A stretch of DNA of 64,000 nt, from positions 3,844,001-3,908,000 of the forward strand of contig OZ252023.1 of NCBI GenBank assembly GCA_965247425.1. Direction: 5' to 3'. This document shows, one piece after another, positions 45,831 through 55,658 of the stretch. The position numbers and the translations under genes are program-made. The notes under the pieces were generated by a model that was not told the DNA's origin, did not search any database, and saw nothing but the letters and a program-made list of their open reading frames with translations. How positions within the stretch are numbered: the stretch's first letter is position 1; the number at the start of each line of letters is the position of its first letter. The DNA is from CAZOZZ01 sp965247425 (GTDB taxonomy: Bacteria > Acidobacteriota > Terriglobia > 20CM-2-55-15).

Positions 45831-46265
45831 ATGCGCACGACGGTCGCGCAGTTGGACGAAGCACTCCAGCGCGAACGCCTCCTCGCGTATCTCGCGTCGC
45901 TGTTCGGAGTTCTGACGTTGACCCTGGTCTCAATCGGCCTCTATGGCGCAGCTGCCAGCACTGTCGTCCAAAGGACAAGAGAATTGGGTATTCGCCTCGC
46001 GCTCGGCGCTCGCCCGCTGAGTCTCGCCGCGCTGGTCATCCGCGAAACCATGTTGGTCGTGCTGGTCGGTCTCGGTGTGGGTCTCCTGGCTTCAGCGGCC
46101 ATGAGGGACCTGATCCAGAGCCAGCTGTTCGGTATCTCGTCCCTGGACGCGACGTCGTTCTTCGCGGCGGGAGCAGCGCTGCTGGCAGCCGCTACGTTTG
46201 CCTCGGCGATCCCGATTCTCTGGCCCGTTCGACTGGACCCCAACCAAGCACTGCGCCACGTGTAG
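45831..46265 (+). pseudogene. C-terminal fragment of an ADOP permease
   Basis: 144 residues: TTVAQLDEALQRERLLAYLA, LFGVLTLTLVSIGLYGAAAS, RTRELGIRLALGARPLSLAA, two further helices and IPILWPVRLDPNQALRHV. This is the final FtsX block of an ADOP permease, beginning abruptly where the methyltransferase relic ends. An ATG at 45831 could allow expression of a three-helix stub, but the transport part is missing. Confidence 0.8.
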
Positions 46266-46313
46266 TGGCTATATTCGGCTTCGCAGATCGTCGTCGAGGA
46301 GGGAGACCCTGCC

Positions 46314-47369
46314 ATGACGAAATCTTGGTTGTTCACACTCGTGGAGTTGTTTAGATGTTGTCTGTCTTCGGGCCTGCCGGAAGAAGCCCGAGCCAAGGGC
46401 TGTTGGGGGAGCATACACGTTATCAGTCCCAAGTACATCGGACAAATCTATCGAATTTTGGCGTTTCTTGCGTTCACGGCGCCGTCTCTGCTGGCCCAGG
46501 ATGATTCTTATGCCCTGAAGGTCGACGTGTCGGTAGTGTCTGTTGACGTGATGGTGTCGGACGCAGAGGGCGTCCTGGTTAACGATTTGAAGAAGAGTGA
46601 CTTTCAGATCTTCGAAGATGGGACGCCACACGAAATCCGATTCTTCAGCCCTATGTCGGCCCCGTACAATGTGTTCCTGCTCTTCGATCGAAGCGGAAGC
46701 ACCAGGGAGGATTGGCCATTCATGCAAGAAGCCGTGGTCGAGTTCATCGAAAACCTTCGGCCGCAAGACAGTGTTGCCCTGGGCTCGTTTGACGATAACT
46801 ACGATGTGCATCTTCCCTGGACCAGTGATCGTAGGCGAGCAGTGCTCGCTCTCGGCGACGTCATGAAAGACCGTGAAGTCAACGGCACCCGATTCTATGC
46901 CGCGCTAGAGCGTACACTTCGTCGTGAGTTCGAGGACACAGTCGGCCGACGCGCAGTCGTCGTTCTCACCGACGGCAAGGACAGCGACTATTCGTGTCGG
47001 GACCCTGAAGAACTCATGACTGTGTTGAATACCACCCAAGAGCGAGGCATTCCCGTATACGTCATTGGATTAGAGGAAGAGGCATTCCGCCGCGTCCGGC
47101 AACCGCGCATGCGACAATACCTGCTGGACATTCACGACAACATGCAGCTGCTGGCCGAGCGTTCAGGTGGCAAGGTGTTCTTCCCGAAAACGGCTGATGA
47201 TTTCATTCCAATGTATGCACAAGTAGGGCGTACATAGGGTAGGTCCTACAGTCTCGGTTACATTCCTACAGATTCTTCGCGCCACGGAGCTTATCGACGC
47301 ATTGAGGTCAAAGTGCGATCTGGTGGTCTCCGGCTGACTCAATCGCGCCTCGGTTACGCCACAAGATAG
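46314..47369 (+). pseudogene. VWFA-related secreted protein with one in-frame TAG
   Basis: From ATG 46314, with a membrane/signal segment at about residues 46-60 (ILAFLAFTAPSLLAQ). VWA domain: NVFLLFDRSGSTRED (MIDAS DxSxS), then VGRRAVVVLTDGKDSDYS, and an N-terminal LKKSDFQIFEDGTPHEIRFF, all typical of acidobacterial VWFA-related proteins. The frame meets TAG at 47235-47237 within AQVGRT*GRSYSLGYIPTDS and continues in the same frame to 47369 (YRRIEVKVRSGGLRLTQSRL, GYATR). The continuation is the expected family C-terminus, so one nonsense mutation removes the last 44 residues. The VWA core would still be translated. Confidence 0.8.
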
Positions 47370-47856
47370 GTGATGGCCTGACGCGTTCCTCAACTGGCTG
47401 AAACACCTCAGGACTTATCGCAACGATGCCTAACGATCGAATGACAAGGCGTGGTCAGTCGGAGTCATTGCTTCGCCGAGTCAGGCGAACTGACAGGTCG
47501 CGAGATCACTCCCCAGAAACGCTTAGCGTTCATCGGGAGTGCCGAGCGATAAGGCGTGGTGGTGACGAGATCTTCGGGCACTTTCGATAACGACGTTTGA
47601 AGGAAGGCGCTGGCGTTTGCGGCGAACGCGGTGGGCTATGGAGAAAGTACGGGGTTGGGGGTTGAAGTTCTCACGAGTGAGACTCGACCAGCGAGTGTGG
47701 CCAGGCGGCGACAATGAATGTATGGCGGCCGATCGTCCGTTTTGGAGAGTTCACCGAGCAGGTCCAGGCCCGATCGGTACGAACTTTTGACATCAAGGCG
47801 CACGTGGGCGTTGGCGTGCACCAGCACGTCTGGAAGGCATGGATTTGGAATCCCTG

Positions 47857-49004
47857 TTACGACGTGTCTAAAAAGCATTTCGAAGCGAATCTCCATGCGA
47901 GTTCGGTCGCAGTGAGCCTCTCGATAACGGTCATCGGGGCATGACAGATTGGACACAGCCAGGCGGAGCTGGTTGACGGGACTTCCTCAGGAGGAGGGAC
48001 CGGCGCCATTCCCAATAACCGATGACAAAGTTCCATGGATACGGATCGTTGGGAGTTCGCCATGAAACCGAAGTGCCGGATGCGGACAAAGCCTTTCGGC
48101 AGTACGTGGAGCAGGAATCGGCGGATGAACTCGGCGGCGGAAACCGTCATCGTCCTTGCTTTGTTACCGCGAGAGTAATCCCGCCAACGGAATGTGACAT
48201 GGCTGCCGTCGAAGGAAAGCAATCGATGATTGGAGATGGCGACGCGGTGTGTGTAGCGTCCGAGGTATCGAAGAACCTGTTCGGGGCCGCCGAATGCCGG
48301 CTTCGCATAGACGACCCAATCTTGGCGGAATAACGGTCGCAAGAAAGCCGCAAAGTGCTTCGGTTCGGAAAGGTGCTGGATCTGTCCGGCGAAGGTCAGG
48401 CTCTTCTTGCGAAAAGCCTTCTGCAATCCGTCAACGAACTTGCCGCGGAATAGTTTTCCCAGAACCTTCACAGGTAGGAAGAACGGGTATCGCGGATGAA
48501 TCCAACGCGCACGGCCCGGTGCGATTCCTCCGGCGGGAATGACGCAGTGGATGTGAGGATGAAACAGCACGTTCTGACCCCACGTGTGCAGGATGAGGAA
48601 GAAGCCGATTTTCGCGCCAAGATGTTTGGGATTTCGAGCGACCTCCAGAAGAGTCTCGGCCACAGTGCGGAACAGCAGGTTGTAGAGCTCGACCTGGTTC
48701 TGTCGGACGAGCGAATGCAATTGGTGCGGCAGGGTGAACACGACATGGAAGTATCGTGTTGCCAGAAGCTCTCGTTCTCTGGCCGCGATCCAACGCGATT
48801 ACGGCATGAGTTATAGGAGAGGACCCGATCGCCACCACATCGTGAGCAGGCATCGATATGACCGCCGAGAGCCGCTGTGCGGCAATGCTGGATGGCGTGC
48901 ATCACCTTGAGCTGCTGAAAATGGATTCGTTTTCGATGGCGGTCGATAAAGTCGTTGCCCGCGGCGCGAAGGATGTCGGCCACCTCCACGGTGGGCCGGG
49001 TCAT
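47857..49004 (-). pseudogene. IS91-family transposase with 34-bp deletion
   Basis: The first frame from ATG 49004 gives the N-terminus to CGGDRVLSYNSCRNR. Then the 34 bases encoding HCPKCQAQARQR are missing and the frame is lost; the rest (VFTLPHQLHSLVRQNQVELY ... FHPHIHCVIPAGG ... RYLGRYTHR) is open in the second frame to 47857. The zinc-binding site is destroyed and the HUH domain is separated from the start. The copy depends on the intact element for any movement. Confidence 0.9.
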
Positions 49005-49897
49005 TGTTTCTGCTTCCTTCTTTTGGACCGCTTCACCGCATCGAGGCTGGAAACCGCCATGGTCTCCACCGGATTGGTGACCGCCTGCAGGTGACGTCGA
49101 GACAGGTGCAGATAGACGCTGGTGGCTCGCAGGTCCGCGTGACCCATTAACATCTGAATGGTGCGGAGATCGGTGCCATTTTCAAGTAGGTGAGTGGCCC
49201 AGCTGTGACGCAGCGTGTGCGGGGATACGCGTTTCTTGATTCCGGCACGTTTCGCCGCATCGTGTACGGCGGACCACACGCACTTGGGGGTGAGGGGTTT
49301 GTCGGCGCGCCAGTTGTTCACCATGCCCGGAAACAAATAGGTCTTGGGCTTCATCCAACACCAGTATTCTCGTAGCGTCTGCAAGAGCTTTGGTGTCAAT
49401 GGCACGTCGCGATCACGATGACCCTTGCCCTGACGGATGTGGATGATCATGCGCTCGCTATCAACATCCTCGGCCTTCAACCGGATCAACTCGGCTCGGC
49501 GCATCCCGGTGGCGTACAAGGTCATGAGCATCGCGTAATCCAGCAAATTCTTTGCCGAGTCGATCAGTCGTGCGACCTCGTCCTGGCTCAAAACCGTCGG
49601 CAATCGTTTCGGGGTTCTGGGATATGGGAGATCCAGCTTCAGGTATGGACGCCGCAGCGTCTTTACAAAAAAGAACCGCAAGGCGGCAATGTACAAGCCG
49701 ACAGTCTTGGCCGCGAGCTTTCGCTCCCGGATCAGATGTAGGTGATACTGCCGCAGGTCTTCCTGACTGAGACGATCGGGGCGCGTGCCAAAATAGCCCG
49801 CGAAGTCTTCAACGACTCGCAGGTAACTTCGGATGGTGATCGGAGAGAAATTACGACGCTGGAGTTCCTCCAGCATCCGTTTACGCAGGTCCGTCAT
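49001..49897 (-). CDS. Tyrosine recombinase of IS91-type copy 2
   Basis: 298 residues, identical in sequence to the recombinase at 38533-39429, with all catalytic residues (ATGMRRAE, HTLRHSW, LMGHADL, SVYLHLS). It starts after AAAGGAGG at 49897. The recombinase stays intact although the downstream transposase is broken. Confidence 0.9.
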   Translation of the reverse strand: MTDLRKRMLEELQRRNFSPITIRSYLRVVEDFAGYFGTRPDRLSQEDLRQYHLHLIRERKLAAKTVGLYIAALRFFFVKTLRRPYLKLDLPYPRTPKRLPTVLSQDEVARLIDSAKNLLDYAMLMTLYATGMRRAELIRLKAEDVDSERMIIHIRQGKGHRDRDVPLTPKLLQTLREYWCWMKPKTYLFPGMVNNWRADKPLTPKCVWSAVHDAAKRAGIKKRVSPHTLRHSWATHLLENGTDLRTIQMLMGHADLRATSVYLHLSRRHLQAVTNPVETMAVSSLDAVKRSKRRKQKQ

Positions 49898-50085
49898 GTA
49901 GGCCTCCTTTGAAGCCCACACTCTACAGTTTGCTTAGCACCGTTCGCTCAGCCCACGCGTAGCGTCCGCCGCGACAGCGGCTTCGTTCAAACGCCGTTGG
50001 GGGAAACTGCATCAGCCAAGTGGTGGTTGCTAATAACGGCAACCATTTCTATCATTGAGAAACGCGATACGCATCGCTTCAGCAG

Positions 50086-50877
50086 ATGAATGTCCGTGAA
50101 CATAATCGGTTCGCTTGGAACAGGCAGGTCGAGAGACGTAGTCCTTATACCGTGCCCGCTTCCCCTGAGGCCATCGCTGCAGCAAGGAATGGAGAATGCG
50201 TGATCTTCCTGACGCCGACCAAGCCCGTGCCGCAGCAGTGGCTGCCAAATTTGTGTCGAAGTCGGATGCTCTGTTTGGCGTCCGGTGGTGGACAGCAGGG
50301 GCCAATCCTGGCGGCAGCCGGTGCAGAAGTGACGGTTTTCGATAACTCGCCACGACAGCTTGAGACAGATCGAATGGTCGCAGAACGGGAAGGACTTTCA
50401 CTTGAAACCGTTGAAGGGGACATGGCCAACCTCGAAGAGTTCTCCAGCGAAAGCTTTGACGCGATCGTCCATCCTGTTTCGAACGTGTTCGTGCCCGACG
50501 TCATGCCTGTCTGGCGAGAAGCGTTCCGGGTACTGAGACCGGGCGGGGTCTTGCTCTCCGGCTTCGGGAATCCGGCGGAGTATCTCTTCGACTGGCCGAT
50601 GGCGAATCGAGCGGGCCGTCTCGAAGTCAGGCATTCGATTCCGTACTGCGACATCGACAGCCTGGAAGATGCGGAAAAGAGGCGCTACGAGTCGGAAGGA
50701 ATCCCCCTTGAGTTTAGCCACACGCTCGAGGATCAGATCGGCGGGCAGACGGCGGCCGGGTTCATTATAACCGGACTCTACTAAGACCGAGACCCACCCG
50801 AGGCAAAGAATCCACTTGCAGCTCTGATGGCTACGTACATTGCCACGCGATCCATCAAGCCGTCAGTGCAATCCTAG
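50086..50877 (+). pseudogene. Class I SAM methyltransferase with a premature TAA
   Basis: From ATG 50086: EHNRFAWNRQVERRSPYTVP, MLCLASGGGQQGPILAAAGA (SAM-binding glycine motif), VTVFDNSPRQLETDRMVAER (acidic ribose-binding Asp), EGDMANLEEFSSESFDAIVH and VWREAFRVLRPGGVLLSGFG. TAA at 50782-50784 interrupts FIITGLY*DRDPPEAKNP; the same frame continues LAALMATYIATRSIKPSVQS to TAG 50877. The continuation is a plausible family C-terminus, so a GAA or GAG codon probably became TAA. Losing the last 31 residues may impair the fold. Confidence 0.75.
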
Positions 50878-51082
50878 CAACTGAGAATCCATGTGACTCC
50901 CGCTGTCTTGCGGAAGGTACGGTCCTACAACGAATGTGGTGCTCCAAGTCACTTCGATCGTGGCATGGCCACTTCCCAGAACGGCGTTTGAACGGTAGCG
51001 GCCTGCGGCCGCGGACGCTGCGCGTGAATGAACTGGAGGTGGGTGGACAAAAGTAAAGTGGGTCATAAAGGAGACCAATCCC

Positions 51083-51970
51083 ATGACCCACTTGAGATCG
51101 CGCATGCTGGAGGAACTCCAGCGGCGCAACTATGCAGACAGTACCATTGAGAGTTACCTCCGTGCGGTGGAACATTTCGCACGGTACTTCTGTACACCGC
51201 CCGATCAACTCGGAGCGGACCATCTCCGTCAGTATCAGCTACACCTGATCCGGGACCGTAAGCTGGCCGCCCAGACCGTGGTCAGCCACATGTCCGCCCT
51301 GCGCTTCTTCTACGTGAAGACACTCCGGCAGGGGTACCCCCAACTGGATATTCCCAATCCGAAGCGCCCGAAACATCTGCCGACTGTCTTGAGCCGGGAG
51401 GAGGTAGCCCGCCTGATCGGAGCCTCCAATAACCTGTACCAGTATACGTTGCTGATGATCCTCTATGCCACCGGGATGCGGCGCAGCGAGTTATGCCAGT
51501 TGAAGGTAAGCGACATTGACAGCCCACGCATGATCCTCCATGTGCGCCAGGGCAAAGGGCGCCGCGATCGGGACCTGCCCCTGCGGCCCAAACTGCTGGA
51601 AACCTTGCGCGATTACTGGCGCTGGATGCGACCGGAAACCTATCTGTTTCCCGGCGGCCGTTATCACTCCCAAACGGACCGGCCGATCAGTCCGAAAGCC
51701 GTCTACAACGTCGTGCGCGATGCCGCGGCCCGAGCCGGTATCACCAAACAGGTCTCTCCCCACACCCTACGCCACAGTCGGGCCACCCACCTGGTCGAAG
51801 CCGGTGCGGACCTTGCCACCATTCAACGTTTGCTCGGTCACGCCGATCTGAAACATACCACCGTGTATCTCCACCTCTCGGACCGTCACCTGAAGGCCGC
51901 CTCGGATCCCGCCGATGACATGCCCGGTATCCCGTTCGATCCCCCGACGCTTCGGCCGAGGCCACGATGA
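51083..51970 (+). CDS. Tyrosine recombinase of the divergent IS91-type element
   Basis: 295 residues, intact: NYADSTIESYLRAVEHFARY (core-binding domain), ATGMRRSELCQLK, HTLRHSRATHLVE (HxxR), LLGHADLKHTTVYLHLS with the Tyr. It starts after AAAGGAGACC at 51083. The arrangement and length match the recombinase at 38533, from a different subfamily. Confidence 0.9.
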   Translation: MTHLRSRMLEELQRRNYADSTIESYLRAVEHFARYFCTPPDQLGADHLRQYQLHLIRDRKLAAQTVVSHMSALRFFYVKTLRQGYPQLDIPNPKRPKHLPTVLSREEVARLIGASNNLYQYTLLMILYATGMRRSELCQLKVSDIDSPRMILHVRQGKGRRDRDLPLRPKLLETLRDYWRWMRPETYLFPGGRYHSQTDRPISPKAVYNVVRDAAARAGITKQVSPHTLRHSRATHLVEAGADLATIQRLLGHADLKHTTVYLHLSDRHLKAASDPADDMPGIPFDPPTLRPRPR

Positions 51971-53036
51971 CGCGGCCGGCTGTCGAAGTGGCTGACATCT
52001 TTCGTGCCGCCGCCCCCGGGTTTCTGGGTCGACACCGCGCCAGCTCCCAGCAACGGAAAGTGGTCGGCGCGATCACCCGCTGCCGCACCGCCGCCCTGGG
52101 CGGTCACATCGACTACTGCACCGGATGCGGTAAAGAGTGGGGCTTGTCATTCAACTCCTGCAGGGATCGACATTGCCCAAAGTGTCAGGCTCAAGCCCGC
52201 CAACGCTGGCTCGCCGCACGGCAGGGCGAGTTGCTGCCCACTTCCTATTTCCATCTTGTCTTCACCCTACCCCACAAGCTGAACACACTCATCCGCGCCA
52301 ATCCGGAGGTACTCTACAACCTGTTGTTTCGCGCCGTTGCCGATACCCTCATCCAGGTCGCCGCCAATCCGAAACGGCTCGGCGCCCAGATCGGCTTCTT
52401 CGCCATCCTCCACACCTGGACTCAGACCCTGGTGTTTCATCCCCACATTCACTGTGTGGTTCCCGCCGGCGGCCTCCACCCCGATCACTCCCGCTGGATC
52501 CCCACCTCCCATCGATTCTTCTTGCCGCGCCGCGTCCTCCGCTCCGTCTTCCGCGCCAAGTTCCTCGACGGACTCCATCATGCGTTGGCCCACGGCCGGC
52601 TTCGCTTTCCCTATCCGATCCAGCCCCTCCAGGAACCGAAACGTTTTCGGAAATGGATCCGTACCCTTCACGCCCACCCATGGATCGTCTACACCAAACC
52701 CCCGTTTGCCGATCCCGGCCAGGTCCTGCGCTATCTCGGCCGCTATACCCATCGCGTCGCCATCTCCAACCATCGGCTCGTCGCCTTCGACCACCACCAG
52801 GTTCAGTTTCGATGGCGGGATCGCAAAGCCGGCAACACGTCGCACACGATGACGCTCTCCGCTTCCGAGTTCATCCGACGCTTCCTGCTCCATGTCCTTC
52901 CGAAGCGCTTTGTCCGCATCCGACACTTTGGATTCATGGCCAACTTCCGTCGCAAGTCTTCGCTCCAACTCTGCCGCCAACTCTTGCGGTGGGTGCCGCC
53001 ATCAACCCAGGAAACCTTGGGTTTGTCCACCCGGTC
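51967..53036 (+). pseudogene. IS91-family transposase truncated by IS21
   Basis: The frame gives GGHIDYCTGCGKEWGLSFNS, then CRDRHCPKCQAQARQRWLA (zinc), VFHPHIHCVVPAGG (HUH) and RYLGRYTHRVAISNHRLVAF (tyrosines). Homology to the intact transposase holds to about the WVPPSTQETLG segment; the IS21 end begins at 53037 and the natural C-terminus (CPICHAPM and beyond) is replaced by a few foreign codons to 53058. The catalytic part is complete; the lost tail may matter for DNA binding. Confidence 0.85.
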
Positions 53037-53162
53037 TGGCCCACTTTTGATCGTCTGATTTGGCCCACCCCCTCCTGTTAATAATTCCGAGTAGTGATAA
53101 TTACCGTCGGGCCTGTGTTGTAGATGTGGGAAAGCCGAGCGCCCTTGGCGAGGCTTTTCCAA

Positions 53163-53201
53163 GCGCTGTGGAAATCCTGGTTTTTAGGATTTCCACAGCG
53201 C
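53163..53201. terminator. Strong hairpin downstream of istB
   Basis: The arms GCGCTGTGGAAATCCT and AGGATTTCCACAGCGC pair perfectly over 16 bp around a 7-base loop. The hairpin lies about 110 bases past the istB stop, inside the element. No T-run follows on either strand, so it may insulate the element or act in transposition instead of stopping transcription. Confidence 0.5.
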
Positions 53202-53313
53202 GTCATCTTCCACAGGCCTCCGTTTCTTTCTTTTTGGTTCTTTTTCTTTCTTTCGGGAAAAAACTCCGTTTCCAGGATCGCCCAGGATCGACGACCGCGC
53301 GGCGATCCGACCC

Positions 53314-54126
53314 TCAGGACGTGGTTTGTTTCGCGGGTTTCTCCTTTCCAGGCGGATGCCGTGGTTTCTGTCGTTTCTCCAACGTGCGCCGAAACCGGAA
53401 GGATTCGGTTCCGGTCTCGATGATGTGAGCGCGATCGGTTATCCGGTCCAGCAACGCCTTGCACAGCCGAACATTGGGAAACACCTGGGTCCATTCCGAG
53501 AACGGCAGATTCGTTGTCAAGATCACCGTCGCCCGCTCGGCTCGATCCGAGATGACTTGAAAGAGGAGTTCGGCGCCGAGGTCTGCCATCGGGACATAGC
53601 CGACTTCGTCGATGGCAATCAACTCGTATCGGAACCATCGGGCCAGAACCCGGCGGAACTGGTCGTTGTGTTGGGCCTCGACCAACTCGTTGATCAAGCC
53701 GGCGGCCGTCGTAAAGCGAACCCGCTTCTTCTGCCGACAAGCGGCCACGCACAGTCCTGTGGCCAGGTGCGTCTTGCCCGTTCCACACTCCCCGATCAGG
53801 ACGACAGGTTCGGCGTGTTCTAAATAGCCACCGTCTGCGAGTCCACGGATCCGGTTGGCTGGAACCTTCGACCGCGAGAAGTCAAAGTCCTCGAGTGTCT
53901 TCATTCGAGGGAAACGTGCGGCTTGAATCCGCCGGGCCACGGTGTTCCGTTCGCGTTCTTCAACTTCCATCGCCAGCAAGGCTTCCAGATACCGTGTGTA
54001 GGTGTGCTCTTCCCGCTGGGCCTGCTCGGCCATGGCCGCAAACTGCGTTCCGATCGTGGGCGTCCGGAGAGCTTTACAGTACTGCTGAATCGCCGCCTGT
54101 TCGACCCCGCCGGCTGTGGCGGACAC
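53314..54126 (-). CDS. istB: IS21 helper ATPase IstB
   Basis: 270 residues from a GTG whose G is the last base of the istA stop. AAA+ ATPase: VVLIGECGTGKTHLATGL (Walker A), ELIAIDEVGYVPMADL (Walker B), then LTTNLPFSEWTQVF (sensor 1 region) and LCKALLDRITDRAHIIE. It is the usual length (about 250-270). The protein assembles on DNA and selects the target for IstA. Intact. Confidence 0.95.
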   Translation of the reverse strand: MSATAGGVEQAAIQQYCKALRTPTIGTQFAAMAEQAQREEHTYTRYLEALLAMEVEERERNTVARRIQAARFPRMKTLEDFDFSRSKVPANRIRGLADGGYLEHAEPVVLIGECGTGKTHLATGLCVAACRQKKRVRFTTAAGLINELVEAQHNDQFRRVLARWFRYELIAIDEVGYVPMADLGAELLFQVISDRAERATVILTTNLPFSEWTQVFPNVRLCKALLDRITDRAHIIETGTESFRFRRTLEKRQKPRHPPGKEKPAKQTTS

Positions 54127-55658
54127 TAGACCACCTCCGCAGTGAGCAGTGCATCGTAAGTATTCACCTCCGGCAGGGGCCGCTCATAAGCGCGTAGTGC
54201 GGCCACTTCCAGTCGCGGCGCCGCCGGCCGGTCGAATCGGGCCTCGGTCATCAGGTAGCGCGCCGCGGCGGCATCGGAGCATCCCAGGCGCAGGGCTTGT
54301 TGGAATGCGGAATCCAGCTCGCTATAGCCATGTTCCCGGCCCAGTAGGAGCAACTCCACCATTGCGCGGGTCCCATTCTGTTTTCCGTTGCGATCGATCA
54401 ACGTCTGCCAGAACTCGTCATAGCTTTTCGGCCATCGGCCCTGTTGCCGCCATTGCTCCAGAGGCTTGCTCCCGGCCAGCGCGCCCGGCTTCCGCTCCAA
54501 CACCTCCAGATAATGTTCCAGATTGAAGAAGTGCTGGCCGTTTCCATATCCTCGCTCATGCCGCGCCACGCATCCGCCATCGTGCCAGACCTCCACGTAG
54601 GCCGGAAAAACGCTCGCCCGCACCACAGTCCCGGTCTTGACGGGGGCGGAGTAGAAGTTGTTACGCACCCGTACACATCCCTTACCATCGACTCGTGGAA
54701 AGCTGTCCTCGGCCAGAGGGAACCCTTCGGTCGATAACGCGAGCAGATGGGGCTGTTCGATCTGCATCCCTTCACCCACCGTCTGGACCCGATCGCCGAT
54801 CTTGCGCCGTTCATCGGCCCGGCAACCGGCCAGCAGCTGCGCATTCAGATCCGCCAGGTCCTTCGCCTTCGGCACCGGTACCAGGTGATTGCGCCGGAAG
54901 TATCCGGCTTCGCCTTCCACACCGCCTTTCTCGTGGCCCTCGCCGGGTGTGCAGAACTCGGCTTGAAACTTCCAATGCGACCGAAACGCGATGAACCGTT
55001 CGGTCTCTACACGCCGGTATCCCCGCAGAATCTTCTTCACCGCGCTGGTCAGGTTGTCATAACGCAGCACCCCGAAGACCCCCGCAAAATAGCGGAAACC
55101 CAACTCATGAGCCTCCAGGAATGCCTGTTGTGTCGCCCGAGGATAAGCTCGATGGAATGCGCCACCACTGCCCATGCTCCGCATACAGAAAACCTGGAGC
55201 TTCTGCCGTTCGCCATCCAACTCCGCGACGGCTTCGTACCAGTCGATCTGTGCTTCCTGACCCCAGGCGTAGCTTTGCGGCACGAACGTCTCCTGTCGGA
55301 TGAAACCCATCTCCCGCTTCCGCCGCCCGACATACCGGCGAACCGTCGATTCCCCAATCGGATGTTTCGGAAATTCCATCCGGATCCGTTCGTAGATCCG
55401 GTGACTGGTGTGCCGCTGCTTCCGCGGGGCCTGCCTGTCCGCCTCCAACACCCCGTTGATAAATTCCATAACCGGCTCCAGCCTCGGCCTCTTCCGCTCC
55501 GGGCTCTTCCTCGCCGGCGGCACGGCGTTTCCCAGCGCTTGACGCACCATCCGCCGATGCACCCCCAGCCGCCGGGCCACACCCTGGATCGTTCCCACAC
55601 CAAACTCGTGCTCTCGCCGAATCTCTTCAAATAATTCCACCTTCGATCTCCTTGACAC
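54126..55658 (-). CDS. istA: IS21 transposase IstA
   Basis: Up to 510 residues. A GTG at 55640 with AGGAG upstream (start VELFEEIRREHEF) is also possible. Helix-turn-helix: GVARRLGVHRRMVRQAL. Catalytic triad: AQIDWYEAVAELDG (Asp), VLRYDNLTSAV (Asp), HEKGGVEGEAGYFRRN (Glu). Acts with IstB as the next gene. Intact, so the element should be active. Confidence 0.95.
   Translation of the reverse strand: MSRRSKVELFEEIRREHEFGVGTIQGVARRLGVHRRMVRQALGNAVPPARKSPERKRPRLEPVMEFINGVLEADRQAPRKQRHTSHRIYERIRMEFPKHPIGESTVRRYVGRRKREMGFIRQETFVPQSYAWGQEAQIDWYEAVAELDGERQKLQVFCMRSMGSGGAFHRAYPRATQQAFLEAHELGFRYFAGVFGVLRYDNLTSAVKKILRGYRRVETERFIAFRSHWKFQAEFCTPGEGHEKGGVEGEAGYFRRNHLVPVPKAKDLADLNAQLLAGCRADERRKIGDRVQTVGEGMQIEQPHLLALSTEGFPLAEDSFPRVDGKGCVRVRNNFYSAPVKTGTVVRASVFPAYVEVWHDGGCVARHERGYGNGQHFFNLEHYLEVLERKPGALAGSKPLEQWRQQGRWPKSYDEFWQTLIDRNGKQNGTRAMVELLLLGREHGYSELDSAFQQALRLGCSDAAAARYLMTEARFDRPAAPRLEVAALRAYERPLPEVNTYDALLTAEVV

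Larger units (their letters stand above)
47509..49989 (-). mobile_element. IS91-type element, copy 2 (inverted, damaged)
   Basis: Inverted copy of the element at 38441-40955 with a few substitutions and one 34-base deletion (2481 against 2515 bp). The ends are TGAACGAAGCCGCTGTCGCG (complement, 49989) and GCGTTTCTGGGGAG (complement, 47509). The last bases differ from copy 1 at one position. Confidence 0.85.

Noticed and set aside
9859..50784. Possible stop-codon reassignment, because several genes have internal stops
   Set aside because: TAA, TAG and TGA all occur as internal stops, and core or intact genes (efp, kinase at 13248, M16) contain none. Random nonsense mutation explains the pattern better.
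38533..51970. Integron or phage integrases
   Set aside because: Each tyrosine recombinase overlaps an IS91-type transposase and shares its borders; no attI, gene cassettes or phage genes are visible.
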